Positions 24,136 to 32,351 of a stretch of DNA of 39,429 nt are shown in pieces. Both the position numbers and the translations under genes were made by a program. The DNA is from Pseudoxanthomonas sp. (GTDB taxonomy: Bacteria > Pseudomonadota > Gammaproteobacteria > Xanthomonadales > Xanthomonadaceae). Location of the stretch: assembly GCF_002863005.1 (NCBI RefSeq), contig NZ_PKDG01000045.1:1-39429 (forward strand). Direction: 5' to 3'. Numbering within the stretch: position 1 is the stretch's first letter; each line of letters opens with the position of its first letter. The notes under the pieces were generated by a model. The model searched no databases. It was not told the DNA's origin and saw nothing but the letters and a program-made list of their open reading frames with translations.

Positions 24136-24548
24136 TGGACGACGTGACGATCTACCACAACCCCGCGTGCGGCACCTCGCGGAACACGCTGGGACTGATC
24201 CGCAATGCGGGTATCGAGCCGCAGGTCATCGAATACCTGAAGACGCCGCCCGATCGCGCCACGCTGGTGTCGCTGATCGCGGCGATGGGCACGCCCGTGC
24301 GCGAGGTTGTCCGGACCAAGGAAGCGCTTTACCCGGAACTCGGCCTTGCCGATGACGCGGCGCTCATCGACGCCATGCTGGACCATCCGGTGCTGATCAA
24401 CCGTCCGATCGTGGTGACGACCCTCGGCACCCGGCTTTGCCGGCCCTCCGAACGAGTCCTGGATATCCTGCCGCAGGCGCAGCGTGGCGCTTTCAGCAAG
24501 GAAGATGGCGAGCCGGTCGTCGACGCGGCCGGAAACCGCCTCGCCTGA
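24135..24548 (+). CDS. arsC: Glutaredoxin-dependent arsenate reductase
   Basis: A 137-residue ArsC of the E. coli plasmid type. The catalytic Cys12 is in YHNPACGTSRNTL. The three arginines that bind arsenate are in VVRTKEALY, LINRPIVV and the following TRLCRPSE. The length is normal. The ATG shares its A with the pldA stop, so translation is coupled. No other ars gene is nearby, so a general oxidoreductase role is also possible. Confidence 0.92.
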   Translation: MDDVTIYHNPACGTSRNTLGLIRNAGIEPQVIEYLKTPPDRATLVSLIAAMGTPVREVVRTKEALYPELGLADDAALIDAMLDHPVLINRPIVVTTLGTRLCRPSERVLDILPQAQRGAFSKEDGEPVVDAAGNRLA

Positions 24549-24591
24549 CGTAAGATCCTGCGCAGGAATCGCACCGCCTGCCAGGATGCTC

Positions 24592-25701
24592 ATGACACGC
24601 CCTCGCCGTTCGTTCTTCGCCTACGCTTCGGCCATGCTCGGGCTGCTGAGCCTGATGGCCGTCGCCTGTTTCCATTTCCCCGAACTGCTGACGAGCAGGG
24701 AATTCCGGGCCGCCTACAACGAGCAGTTCGCTCGCCACCTCCTGCTGGTCGGGTTGGCCGCCGCCTTCGCCATGGGCACCTGGGCCATCCTGCGCGACCG
24801 CAACAAGCGCATCGCGCTCATCGGTGTAGGCGGTGCCACGCTGGCGGTGCTGCTGGGCGGCACCAACGTACAGTTTGACGCCATCGGCAAGACACCGTAT
24901 TCGCTGGGCCTGGACTGGTTCGTGATCTCTCTGTTCTTCTCGGCGCTGGTGTTCGTACCGCTGGAACACTACCTCGGCAAGCGCCGGATCTCGCCGCTGC
25001 GTCCCGGCTGGCGCACCGACGTGACGTACTTCTTCATGAGCCACATGCTGGTGCAGTTCATCCTGATCCTGGTGACGGCCTCCACCTCAACCATCGCCGG
25101 CCTGGCCGCGTTCCCCGCCTTGAAGGACGCCATCCAGTCGCTGCCGGTCTGGGCGCAGTTCCTGATCGCCGTGTTCGTCGCCGACCTCGCGCAAGCGCTG
25201 CTGCACCGCGCGTACCACAACATTCCGTGGCTCTGGCGCTTCCATGCCGTGCACCATTCCAGCCGCGAGATGGATTGGCTGGCCGGCTCGCGCATCCATA
25301 TCGTCGAGATCGTGCTGACCCGCAGCGCGGTGCTGTTGCCGCTGCTGGTCCTCGGCTTCTCGACGCCGGCAGTGAATGCCTACGTGATCCTGGTGGGTCT
25401 GCAGGCGGTGCTGGCGCACGCCAACCTGGGCATCCGCTTCGGCTGGCTCGAATACCTGCTGGTGCTGCCGCGCTACCACCACTGGCACCACGCACGGCAC
25501 AAGGACTACCTGGACGTGAACTACGCCATCCACCTGCCGCTGGTGGACATGCTGATGGGCACGTTCAAGCTGCCGCCGAAGCAGGAAGACTGGCCCGAGG
25601 AATACGGCGTGATGAAGCTGGAGACGGTGCCACGCGGCATCGTGCGCCAGCATCTGATGCCGTTCCAGGGCGGGAAGAAGTTCGAAGAATACGTGGACTG
25701 A
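24592..25701 (+). CDS. Sterol desaturase / fatty-acid hydroxylase family membrane protein
   Basis: A 369-residue integral membrane di-iron enzyme with about six spans. The histidine clusters are HRAYH, WRFHAVHHSSREMDW and YHHWHHARHKDYLDVNYAIH, the standard metal-binding boxes of the family. ATG 24592 is preferred because AGGA lies five bases before it; another ATG is at 24586. The substrate is unknown (lipid or hopanoid-type hydroxylation is possible). It follows arsC by 43 bases. A REP inverted pair follows it. Confidence 0.9.
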   Translation: MTRPRRSFFAYASAMLGLLSLMAVACFHFPELLTSREFRAAYNEQFARHLLLVGLAAAFAMGTWAILRDRNKRIALIGVGGATLAVLLGGTNVQFDAIGKTPYSLGLDWFVISLFFSALVFVPLEHYLGKRRISPLRPGWRTDVTYFFMSHMLVQFILILVTASTSTIAGLAAFPALKDAIQSLPVWAQFLIAVFVADLAQALLHRAYHNIPWLWRFHAVHHSSREMDWLAGSRIHIVEIVLTRSAVLLPLLVLGFSTPAVNAYVILVGLQAVLAHANLGIRFGWLEYLLVLPRYHHWHHARHKDYLDVNYAIHLPLVDMLMGTFKLPPKQEDWPEEYGVMKLETVPRGIVRQHLMPFQGGKKFEEYVD

Positions 25702-25718
25702 GCCAACGCGATGATCGC

Positions 25719-25804
25719 TGTGGGAGCGACGTAAGTCGCGAGCTTTTTTCCATCGGCCCGCATGGATTCAATCCCGGAGCTTCGCGACTTACGTCGCTCC
25801 CACA
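25719..25804. repeat. REP-like inverted pair 1
   Basis: Two perfect 23-bp inverted arms at 25719-25741 and 25782-25804, 40 bases apart. Each arm contains a small internal palindrome, GCGACGTAAGTCGC, and starts TGTGGGA on its outward side. Such arms resemble the GTAG-type REP elements of Stenotrophomonas and Xanthomonas, here with GTGG. It lies between the convergent sterol-desaturase and GST genes and may act as a terminator or an mRNA 3' end. Confidence 0.85.
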
Positions 25805-25817
25805 AGACGCAGTTTCG

Positions 25818-26453
25818 CTAGGTCCAGTCCGTCAATCCTTCGCGCGCATAGACTTCCCTGAAACTCGGCAGCGCCTTCATGCGCTGTGCGTAGGCCTGCA
25901 GCGCCGGCCAGGTATCGGCGGGCTTGGGCATGTTGCGCGACCAGCGCATCAGCATCGTCAGCAGGAAGTCGGCCGCGGTGCGCTGAGTGCCCAGCAGGTA
26001 AGGCCCATGCGCTTCGAGATGCTCGGCGACCTGTCCCCACGCCTTTTCCAGCTTCGCCCGTGCGTGCTGCCGGGTGGCCTCGACATTGGCTTCGCCGGCG
26101 ATCTCGTCGGAGTAGAACCACGCGCGGTACGCGGGCATCAGCGTGTTGGCGCAGAACAGCATCCAGCGGTAGTACTGCGCACGCTGCGTGCTCGCCACCG
26201 CAGGCGCCAGTTCGGCACGCGGATGCGTATCGGCGAGATGCATCAGGATCGCGGCCGTCTCGGTGATCACCTGCCCGTCCATCACCAGCGTGGGCACCAC
26301 GCCGGCGGGGTTGAGCTTCAGGTACTCGTCGGATTTCTGGTCGCGCTTGTCGAAGTCCAGCTCGTGCAGCTCATGCGGGACGCCCAGCTCGATCAGCAGC
26401 CAGTGCACGACGAGGCTGGCGGTGCTGCGGGAGTAGTAGAGCTTTGTCGACAT
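25818..26453 (-). CDS. Glutathione S-transferase family protein
   Basis: A 211-residue GST. It has an N-terminal thioredoxin fold with KLYYSRSTASLVVHWLLIELG (active-site Ser about residue 9-12), the cis-Pro segment NPAGVVPTLVMDG, and the ITETAAILMHLADTH glutathione loop. The helical domain ends in TAADFLLTMLMRW. ATG 26453 is chosen by family start; the frame runs to 26573. It is unrelated in detail to the GST at 14869. The substrate is unknown. Confidence 0.9.
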   Translation of the reverse strand: MSTKLYYSRSTASLVVHWLLIELGVPHELHELDFDKRDQKSDEYLKLNPAGVVPTLVMDGQVITETAAILMHLADTHPRAELAPAVASTQRAQYYRWMLFCANTLMPAYRAWFYSDEIAGEANVEATRQHARAKLEKAWGQVAEHLEAHGPYLLGTQRTAADFLLTMLMRWSRNMPKPADTWPALQAYAQRMKALPSFREVYAREGLTDWT

Positions 26454-26474
26454 AGATGGGCCTCTGCGATTTGA

Positions 26475-26594
26475 GCCCCTCTCCCCATGGGAGAGGGGTT
26501 GGAGTAAGGAGCGCCAACCGTCAGCATGATTCAAGCAATCAGACTTCGCTCGCCCCTCATCCGCCTTCGGCACCTTCTCCCGCAGGGAGAAGGG
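26475..26594. repeat. Intergenic palindromic repeat of the Xanthomonadaceae type
   Basis: Two 9-bp hairpins: CCCCTCTCC (26476-26484) with GGAGAGGGG (26490-26498), and CCTTCTCCC (26573-26581) with GGGAGAAGG (26585-26593). Between them is CGCCCCTCATCCGCC-like sequence. Pairs of this kind recur between genes in this family as I recall them. Here it separates fumarase (its 3' end) from the GST, and can end transcription of fumarase. Confidence 0.6.
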
Positions 26595-26601
26595 AACAGC
26601 G

Positions 26602-28119
26602 TCAGGCCACCACCACCGGAATCTTCCCGATCCGCGCCTGCCACTCCTTCGGGCCGGTCTGGTGCACCGAGGTGCCTTGGGAGTCGACCGCGACGGTCAC
26701 GGGCATGTCCTGCACGGTGAACTCGTAGATCGCTTCCATGCCCAGGTCGGCGAAACCGACGACCTTCGCCGCCTTGATCGCCTTGGAGACGAGGTACGCC
26801 GCGCCGCCGACCGCCATCAGGTAGGCCGACTGGTGCTTCTTGATGGCCTCGATCGCCGCCGGGCCGCGCTCGGCCTTGCCGACCATGCCCAGCAGGCCGG
26901 TCTGCGCCAGCACCTGTTCGGTGAACTTGTCCATGCGGGTGGCGGTGGTCGGGCCCGCCGGGCCGACGACTTCATCGCGCACGGGATCGACCGGACCGAC
27001 GTAGTAGATGAAGCGGCCCTTCAGATCGACCGGCAGCGCCTCGCCCTTGTTGAGCATGTCGACCATCCGCTTGTGCGCGGCATCGCGGCCGGTCAGCAAC
27101 TTGCCATTGAGCAGCAGGACTTCGCCCGGCTTCCAGTTGGCGACATCCTCGCGGGTCAGCGTGTCGAGATCGACGCGACGGCCCTTCGATGCGTCGTAGG
27201 TCAGTTCCGGCCAGTCCTCCAGCGACGGCGGGTCCAGCATCACCGGGCCGCTGCCGTCGAGGGTGAAGTGCGCGTGGCGCGTGGCGGCGCAGTTCGGGAT
27301 CATCGCCACCGGCAGGTTGGCCGCGTGGGTCGGGTAATCCTTGACCTTGATGTCGAGCACGGTGGTCAGGCCACCCAGGCCCTGCGCGCCGATGCCGAGC
27401 GCGTTGACCTTCTCGTACAGTTCCAGGCGCAGCTCCTCGGCGCGATTGGACGCGCCGCGCGCCTGCAGGTCGGTAATGTCGATCGGCTCCATCAGCGATT
27501 CCTTCGCCAGCAGCATCGCCTTCTCGGCGGTGCCGCCGATGCCGATGCCGAGCATGCCCGGCGGGCACCAGCCGGCACCCATCGTCGGCACGGTCTTCAG
27601 TACCCAGTCGACGATGGAGTCGGACGGATTGAGCATCGCGAACTTCGACTTCGCCTCCGAGCCGCCGCCCTTGGCGGCGACGATCACGTCGACGGTGTTG
27701 CCCGGCACGACCTTGACGTTGACCACGCCCGGCGTGTTGTCCTTCGTGTTGGTGCGCTTGCCGGCCGGGTCGGCCAGCACGCTGGCGCGCAGCTTGTTGT
27801 CCTGATGGTTGTAGGCGCGGCGCACGCCTTCATGGACCATGTCCTCCACGCCCATCGTGGCGTCGTCCCAGCGCACGTCCATGCCGATCTCGAGGAACAC
27901 GGTGACGATGCCGGTGTCCTGGCAGATCGGGCGATGGCCTTCGGCGCACATGCGCGAATTGATCAGGATCTGCGCGATGGCGTCCTTCGCGGCCGGCGAT
28001 TCCTCGCGGTCATACGCCGACGCGAGGCTCTTGATGTAGTCGACCGGGTGGTAGTAGCTGATGTACTGCAGGCCGTCGGCGATGGACTGGATGAGGTCTT
28101 CTTGCTTGATCGAGGTCAT
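26602..28119 (-). CDS. fumA: Fumarate hydratase, class I (iron-sulfur)
   Basis: A 505-residue [4Fe-4S] fumarase converting fumarate and malate in the TCA cycle. Cluster cysteines are visible as RPICQDTG (Cys66), GAGWCPPGMLG and IPNCAATRHAHF. The C-terminal domain carries VGPAGPTTATRMDKF and SAYLMAVGGAAYLVSKAIK. The length matches FumA/FumB. On the minus strand a TAAAAT (28168-28173) upstream could be a -10 box without a good -35. This promoter zone adjoins that of the ECF sigma gene. Confidence 0.95.
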   Translation of the reverse strand: MTSIKQEDLIQSIADGLQYISYYHPVDYIKSLASAYDREESPAAKDAIAQILINSRMCAEGHRPICQDTGIVTVFLEIGMDVRWDDATMGVEDMVHEGVRRAYNHQDNKLRASVLADPAGKRTNTKDNTPGVVNVKVVPGNTVDVIVAAKGGGSEAKSKFAMLNPSDSIVDWVLKTVPTMGAGWCPPGMLGIGIGGTAEKAMLLAKESLMEPIDITDLQARGASNRAEELRLELYEKVNALGIGAQGLGGLTTVLDIKVKDYPTHAANLPVAMIPNCAATRHAHFTLDGSGPVMLDPPSLEDWPELTYDASKGRRVDLDTLTREDVANWKPGEVLLLNGKLLTGRDAAHKRMVDMLNKGEALPVDLKGRFIYYVGPVDPVRDEVVGPAGPTTATRMDKFTEQVLAQTGLLGMVGKAERGPAAIEAIKKHQSAYLMAVGGAAYLVSKAIKAAKVVGFADLGMEAIYEFTVQDMPVTVAVDSQGTSVHQTGPKEWQARIGKIPVVVA

Positions 28120-28197
28120 GGGACGTGAAGCCGGGGGCTGCCGGTGGGGTAGCGGGCGGAAGCGCCCATTTTAGGCCAAAGTGACTCCGTGCCCGGC

Positions 28198-28224
28198 TGT
28201 CACGCCACGTCGCCCTGCCCCGTC
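28198..28224 (+). promoter_or_regulatory. ECF41-type promoter upstream of the sigma factor gene
   Basis: TGTCACG (28198-28204), exactly 16 bases, then CGTC (28221-28224). The published ECF41 target is TGTCACA-N16-CGTC, as I recall from work on this group. The expected transcription start is about 28230-28232, two to four bases before ATG 28234, so the mRNA would be nearly leaderless. Confidence 0.8.
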
Positions 28225-28233
28225 TTTGGTCGC

Positions 28234-29121
28234 ATGAACGCCGAAAACACCTTCGAAACCCACCGCTCCCGTCTTTTCGGGCTCTCCTACCGGCTGCTGG
28301 GCAGCCGCAGCGACGCCGAGGATGTCGTCCAGGACACCTGGCTGCGCTGGCAGCAGACCGACAAGACCGGCATCCGCGACCCGGAGGCCTGGCTGGTCAC
28401 CGCCGCCACCCGGCTGGGCATCGACCGCCTGCGCGCGGCGCGCGTGCAGCGCGAGCACTACACCGGTCCGTGGCTGCCCGCGCCCTCGGACATCGACGAG
28501 GCCCCCGGCCCGGAGCGCACCGCCGAAGTCTCGGAACAGGTCTCGCTAGCCTTCCTGGCCGTGCTGGAACGGCTGGGCCCGGAAGAGCGCGCCGCCTTCC
28601 TGCTGAAGGAAGCCTTCGACTACGACTACGCGCAGGTCGCGCCCCTGCTCGGCCAGAGCGAAGCCAATTGCCGGCAGATTGTCCATCGCGCGCGCGAACG
28701 CGTGCAGGCCGGTCGTCCGCGCTTCGCGGTGCCGCCGGAGAACCACCGACGCCTGCTGGAGCGCTTCATGGACGCCGCGCGCCGCGGCGACCAGCCTGCG
28801 ATCGCGGCCCTGCTTCGCGAGGACGCGCAACTGGTTTCCGATGGCGGCGGCAAGGGACAGGCGGTCATCCGTCCGTTGCTGGGCGCGATCCGGATCGCGC
28901 GCCTGTTCTGGGCCGCGTATCGCCGCCAGGACCCGGCCATCGCCTGGCGCATGGGCACGGCCAACGGCGAACCGGCGATCCTGCGCTACCGCGATGGCGT
29001 GCTGGTCGCGGTGATGGTGGCGGTGAGCGACGGCGAGCGCATCAGCGAGCTCTTCACCATCGCCAATCCCGACAAGTTGGGTACGGCTGTCACGGCGAAG
29101 GACGGTGGCGCGTCCTGGTAG
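28234..29121 (+). CDS. sigJ: ECF41-group RNA polymerase sigma factor (SigJ type)
   Basis: A 295-residue sigma factor. Region 2 is at about 5-70 (RLFGLSYRLLGSRSDAEDVVQDTWLRW) and region 4 at about 100-160 (LGPEERAAFLLKEAFDYDYAQVA ... CRQIVHRARERV). A C-terminal SnoaL-like domain covers about 170-280. The three ECF41 marks are present: WLPAP in the linker (80-84), DGGGK (203-207) and NPDKL (278-282). In this group the fused C-terminal domain, not an anti-sigma factor, controls activity. ATG 28234 is chosen over the GTG frame start at 28189 because it directly precedes region 2 and because the promoter at 28198-28224 lies between them. The next gene is the standard partner. Confidence 0.93.
   Translation: MNAENTFETHRSRLFGLSYRLLGSRSDAEDVVQDTWLRWQQTDKTGIRDPEAWLVTAATRLGIDRLRAARVQREHYTGPWLPAPSDIDEAPGPERTAEVSEQVSLAFLAVLERLGPEERAAFLLKEAFDYDYAQVAPLLGQSEANCRQIVHRARERVQAGRPRFAVPPENHRRLLERFMDAARRGDQPAIAALLREDAQLVSDGGGKGQAVIRPLLGAIRIARLFWAAYRRQDPAIAWRMGTANGEPAILRYRDGVLVAVMVAVSDGERISELFTIANPDKLGTAVTAKDGGASW
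29088..29114 (+). promoter_or_regulatory. ECF41-type promoter upstream of the AhpD-like gene, inside the sigma gene end
   Basis: TGTCACG (29088-29094), exactly 16 bases, then CGTC (29111-29114), the same pattern and the same -35 variant as at 28198. It lies in the last codons of the sigma gene. The start of transcription should fall at about 29120-29122, giving a leader of about 38 bases to ATG 29159. Confidence 0.8.
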
Positions 29122-29158
29122 TGAAGGTGGCCGGCGTGGCCGCCATTGAGGCACTGCC

Positions 29159-29605
29159 ATGAGCATGAAATTCCATCGCGTCGACTATCCCAAGCTTGTT
29201 CCCGAGGCCTTCCGCGGCCTCTACGCCACCAGCACGGCCGTCCACAACGGCGTGCTGGGAAAGGAGTTCCTCGAACTCATCTTCCTGCGCGTCTCGCAGA
29301 TCAACGGCTGCGCCTACTGCATGGACATGCACAGCAGCGCCCTGGTCAAGGCCGGGGTGGAGTCGCGCAAGCTGCACACGCTGGCCGGTTGGCGAGACAG
29401 CCGCTTCTTCGATGCCCGCGAAGGCGCGGCACTGGCCTGGGCGGAGCAGCTGACGACGTTGCCCTCCGGCGCACCGGCCGACAGCACCTATGAGGCGCTG
29501 AAGGCGCATTTCGACGAACACGGCATCGCCGAGCTGACCATGGCGGTGGCCGTGATCAACGCCTGGAATCGCCTGGGCGTGGGGATGCAGCCGATCCTGG
29601 CCTGA
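29159..29605 (+). CDS. Carboxymuconolactone decarboxylase / AhpD-like protein (ECF41 partner)
   Basis: A 148-residue helical protein of the AhpD-like superfamily. The active-site motif NGCAYCMDMHSSALVKAG gives Cys51, Cys54 and His58, expected to form a redox-active pair. Upstream helices (LLE-type FLELIFLRVSQ) fit the CMD fold. A GAGG is seen seven bases before the ATG. ECF41 sigma genes are known to sit beside COE genes (carboxymuconolactone decarboxylase, oxidoreductase or epimerase), and this is the carboxymuconolactone type. The substrate is unknown. Confidence 0.92.
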   Translation: MSMKFHRVDYPKLVPEAFRGLYATSTAVHNGVLGKEFLELIFLRVSQINGCAYCMDMHSSALVKAGVESRKLHTLAGWRDSRFFDAREGAALAWAEQLTTLPSGAPADSTYEALKAHFDEHGIAELTMAVAVINAWNRLGVGMQPILA

Positions 29606-29651
29606 CGGAACAAGGCTCGCAGGCCCGCCACGCCGGCGGCACAATGCCGGC

Positions 29652-30296
29652 ATGGATACCCTCGTCCCCATCCTCGACCTGATCGGCACGTTCGTGTTCG
29701 CGCTCAGCGGCGCCACGCTGGGCGTGCGCCGCCGCCTCGACATCTTCGGCGTCCTGGTGCTGTCGTTCATCGCGGCCACGGCTGGCGGCATCACCCGGGA
29801 CCTGCTGATCGGCGCTACGCCACCGGCCGCGCTCAGCGATTGGCGCTATCCCGTGACGTCGCTGGCCGCTGGCATCGTGACGTTCTTCTGGGCTCCGCTG
29901 ATCGAGAAGCTGCACCATCCGGTGCGTCTGTTCGATGCGATGGGGCTGGCGCTGTTCGCCGTGGCCGGCACGCAGAAGGCGCTGGAATACGGCATCTCGC
30001 CGCCGATGGCGGCCGCGATGGGCATGCTGACCGGCATTGGCGGTGGCATCGCGCGCGACGTGCTGTTGGCGCAGGTGCCGCTGGTGCTGCGGGCGGAGCT
30101 GTACGCGGTGGCCGCGCTGGCCGGCGCACTGGTGGTCGCGCTCGGTCACTGGCTGGCGCTGCCCGCGCTGCCCTGCGCCCTGGTCGGCGCAGGCCTCTGC
30201 TTCGGCCTGCGCATGATGGCGGTGACCTACGGCTGGCACCTGCCGGTGGCACTGCAATCGGGTGGCGATGGCGAGCCACCCGGCCCGTTGGGCTGA
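29652..30296 (+). CDS. TRIC/UPF0126 family membrane protein
   Basis: A 214-residue membrane protein with about six to seven spans built as two related halves. The repeated glycine-rich motifs GGITRDLLIG (about 46-55) and GGGIARDVLLA (about 130-140) are diagnostic of UPF0126 (YicG/YadS), the bacterial relatives of TRIC cation channels. The C-terminal tail is Gly/Pro-rich. It is a separate transcription unit in likely conformation with neighbours on the same strand. The transported ion is unknown here. Confidence 0.9.
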   Translation: MDTLVPILDLIGTFVFALSGATLGVRRRLDIFGVLVLSFIAATAGGITRDLLIGATPPAALSDWRYPVTSLAAGIVTFFWAPLIEKLHHPVRLFDAMGLALFAVAGTQKALEYGISPPMAAAMGMLTGIGGGIARDVLLAQVPLVLRAELYAVAALAGALVVALGHWLALPALPCALVGAGLCFGLRMMAVTYGWHLPVALQSGGDGEPPGPLG

Positions 30297-30401
30297 TCCG
30301 GCGATCCTTGCGCCGAAGCGTGCGCGGCGGCCGATGAGCCGTGCGGCATGTCGCCGGGCATGGCATTAGCATGGCGGCACCTGCGTCTTCGCGAGCCCGC
30401 C

Positions 30402-31487
30402 ATGGCCATCTCAACGGCCCACCCTCTAGATCTTCCCCGGCACCAGGCATTCTGGAGCCTCCAGGCAGGCGGCTGGCTGGCGTACTTCGCGCTTGGTTCT
30501 CTGCAGGCAGTCGCCTACGGCAAGCCGGCAGGCTACTGGATCGTGCCGTTCACCGCCGCCTGTACCGGGTTCGTGGCCACGGCGGTCCTGCGCCAGCTGT
30601 TGCGCGCCTGCTGGCGGCTCAAACCCGCCCAACTGGCGGCCGCGATGGTCCTGCCGATGCTGGCAGCGTCCACGGTGATGAACCTGACCAGCCGCGCGGT
30701 GATGCTGCGCTTCTGCGAAGACTGCGCGCCCGCCAACCATCTGGAGTTCGTCGCGCATTCGCTCGGATACATCTATGTGGTGCTGGCCTGGGTGGGGCTG
30801 TACCTCGGCATCAAGTACTACCGCCAGTTCCAGGACGAAGCACGGCGCACGCTCGCCGCGCGCAGCATGGCGCACCAGGCCCAGCTGAAGATGCTGCGCT
30901 ACCAGCTGAATCCGCACTTCCTGTTCAACACGCTCAACGCCATCTCCACCCTGATCCTGGACCGCGACAACGCCACTGCCAACCGCATGGTGCAGGGGCT
31001 TTCGTCGTTCCTGCGCCATTCGCTGGACAACGACCCGATGCAACGGGTGACGCTGCGGCAGGAACTGGATGCGCTCACGCTGTATCTGGACATCGAGAAG
31101 ATCCGCTTCGCCGAACGCCTGCGCATCGAGACCGACATCGACGAGGACTGCTGGCGCGCGCTGCTCCCCAGCCTGCTGCTTCAGCCGTTGGTGGAGAACG
31201 CCATCAAGTACGCGGTCGCGCGCCAGGTTGCCGGCGGTCTGTTGCGGATCGAAGCCGAACACGATGCCGGCCAACTGGTGCTGCGGGTGATCGACGACGG
31301 CCCCGGCTGCAGCAGTCTTGAAGGCAACTCCTTGCCGCCGGGCAAGGGAGTGGGACTTCGCAACACGCGCGAACGCCTCAGCGTGCTGTACGGAGAGGCC
31401 GGCGGATTCTCCGTGCGCAACCGCGAACGCGGCATCGAGGTGACCCTGCGCCTGCCGTTCGAAACCTCGCAGACGCTCGGTGACTGA
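30402..31487 (+). CDS. LytS/YpdA-type sensor histidine kinase
   Basis: A 361-residue inner-membrane kinase. Four or so N-terminal spans (about 20-140) are followed by the His_kinase domain. The H box is YQLNPHFLFNTLNAIS with His172, the N box is LLQPLVENAIKYAV, and the G boxes are IDDGPG and GVGLRNTRERL. ATG 30402 is chosen because the membrane domain begins there; the frame reaches 30348. It precedes its response regulator by two bases and the two are an operon. The signal is unknown. Confidence 0.9.
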   Translation: MAISTAHPLDLPRHQAFWSLQAGGWLAYFALGSLQAVAYGKPAGYWIVPFTAACTGFVATAVLRQLLRACWRLKPAQLAAAMVLPMLAASTVMNLTSRAVMLRFCEDCAPANHLEFVAHSLGYIYVVLAWVGLYLGIKYYRQFQDEARRTLAARSMAHQAQLKMLRYQLNPHFLFNTLNAISTLILDRDNATANRMVQGLSSFLRHSLDNDPMQRVTLRQELDALTLYLDIEKIRFAERLRIETDIDEDCWRALLPSLLLQPLVENAIKYAVARQVAGGLLRIEAEHDAGQLVLRVIDDGPGCSSLEGNSLPPGKGVGLRNTRERLSVLYGEAGGFSVRNRERGIEVTLRLPFETSQTLGD

Positions 31488-31489
31488 GC

Positions 31490-32338
31490 ATGGACAGCCA
31501 CGCCCTCACGGACCCTGCCCCCCGCCTGCGCGCCGTGATCGTCGACGACGAACCGCTCGCGCGTCGCGGCCTTGAAATCCGCCTGAGCGCGCATCCCGAC
31601 ATCGAGATCGTCGGCCAGTACGGCGACGGCGCATCGGCCATCGCCGGCCTGCGCGAGCACCGCCCGGACCTGATGTTCCTCGATGTGCAGATGCCCGGCC
31701 TGGATGGCTTCCAGACGCTGCGGGCGATCCCCGCCAGCGAGATGCCGCTGGTGGTGTTCGTGACCGCCTACGATCATTACGCGATCCGCGCGTTCGAAGC
31801 GTCGGCCACCGACTACCTGCTGAAACCGGTGGAGGATTCGCGGTTGGCCCAGGCACTGGCCCGGGTGCGTCAGGCACGCGCCCAACGCGAAGCCAGCGGC
31901 CACTGCGCCCACCTGCTCGGCCTGCTGGGCGAACTGAGCGGCCGCCCGCCGCTGGACCTGGACGAGGCCCTGAAGCCGGACGCGCTCGACCTGCTGCGCC
32001 GCGAGGAGAAACTCGCCGTCCGCGATGGCGGCCGCACCGTGCGCGTGGACCTGCACAGCATCCGCTGGATCGATGCCGCCGGCGACTACATGTGCATCCA
32101 TGTGGACGGCGACGAAGCGAACGGCACCACGTTGATCCTGCGCGCGACGATGCGCGAACTGGAGAAACAGCTGGACCCGCAGCGCTTCCCCCGCATCCAT
32201 CGATCCACCATCGTCAACGCACGGCGCGTGGTGGAAATGCGCCCGCACACCAACGGCGAAAGCTTCCTGCGCCTGGACTGCGGCCAGGAGCTGAAGCTGT
32301 CGCGCAGCCATCGCGACAAGCTGGCGGTATTGCTGTAG
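31490..32338 (+). CDS. LytTR-family response regulator
   Basis: A 282-residue DNA-binding regulator. The receiver domain is at about 13-130, with VIVDDEPLARRG, the phospho-acceptor Asp65 in MFLDVQMPGLDG, and the FVTAYDHYAIRAFEASATDYLLKPV end. A linker of about 50 residues leads to the LytTR domain (about 180-280), with VDLHSIRWIDAAGDYMCIHV and FPRIHRSTIVNARRVVEM. It is partner of the kinase just upstream. Targets are unknown; the RND genes 320 bases downstream are one candidate. Confidence 0.92.
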   Translation: MDSHALTDPAPRLRAVIVDDEPLARRGLEIRLSAHPDIEIVGQYGDGASAIAGLREHRPDLMFLDVQMPGLDGFQTLRAIPASEMPLVVFVTAYDHYAIRAFEASATDYLLKPVEDSRLAQALARVRQARAQREASGHCAHLLGLLGELSGRPPLDLDEALKPDALDLLRREEKLAVRDGGRTVRVDLHSIRWIDAAGDYMCIHVDGDEANGTTLILRATMRELEKQLDPQRFPRIHRSTIVNARRVVEMRPHTNGESFLRLDCGQELKLSRSHRDKLAVLL

Positions 32339-32351
32339 GCGTGTGCCGTTC

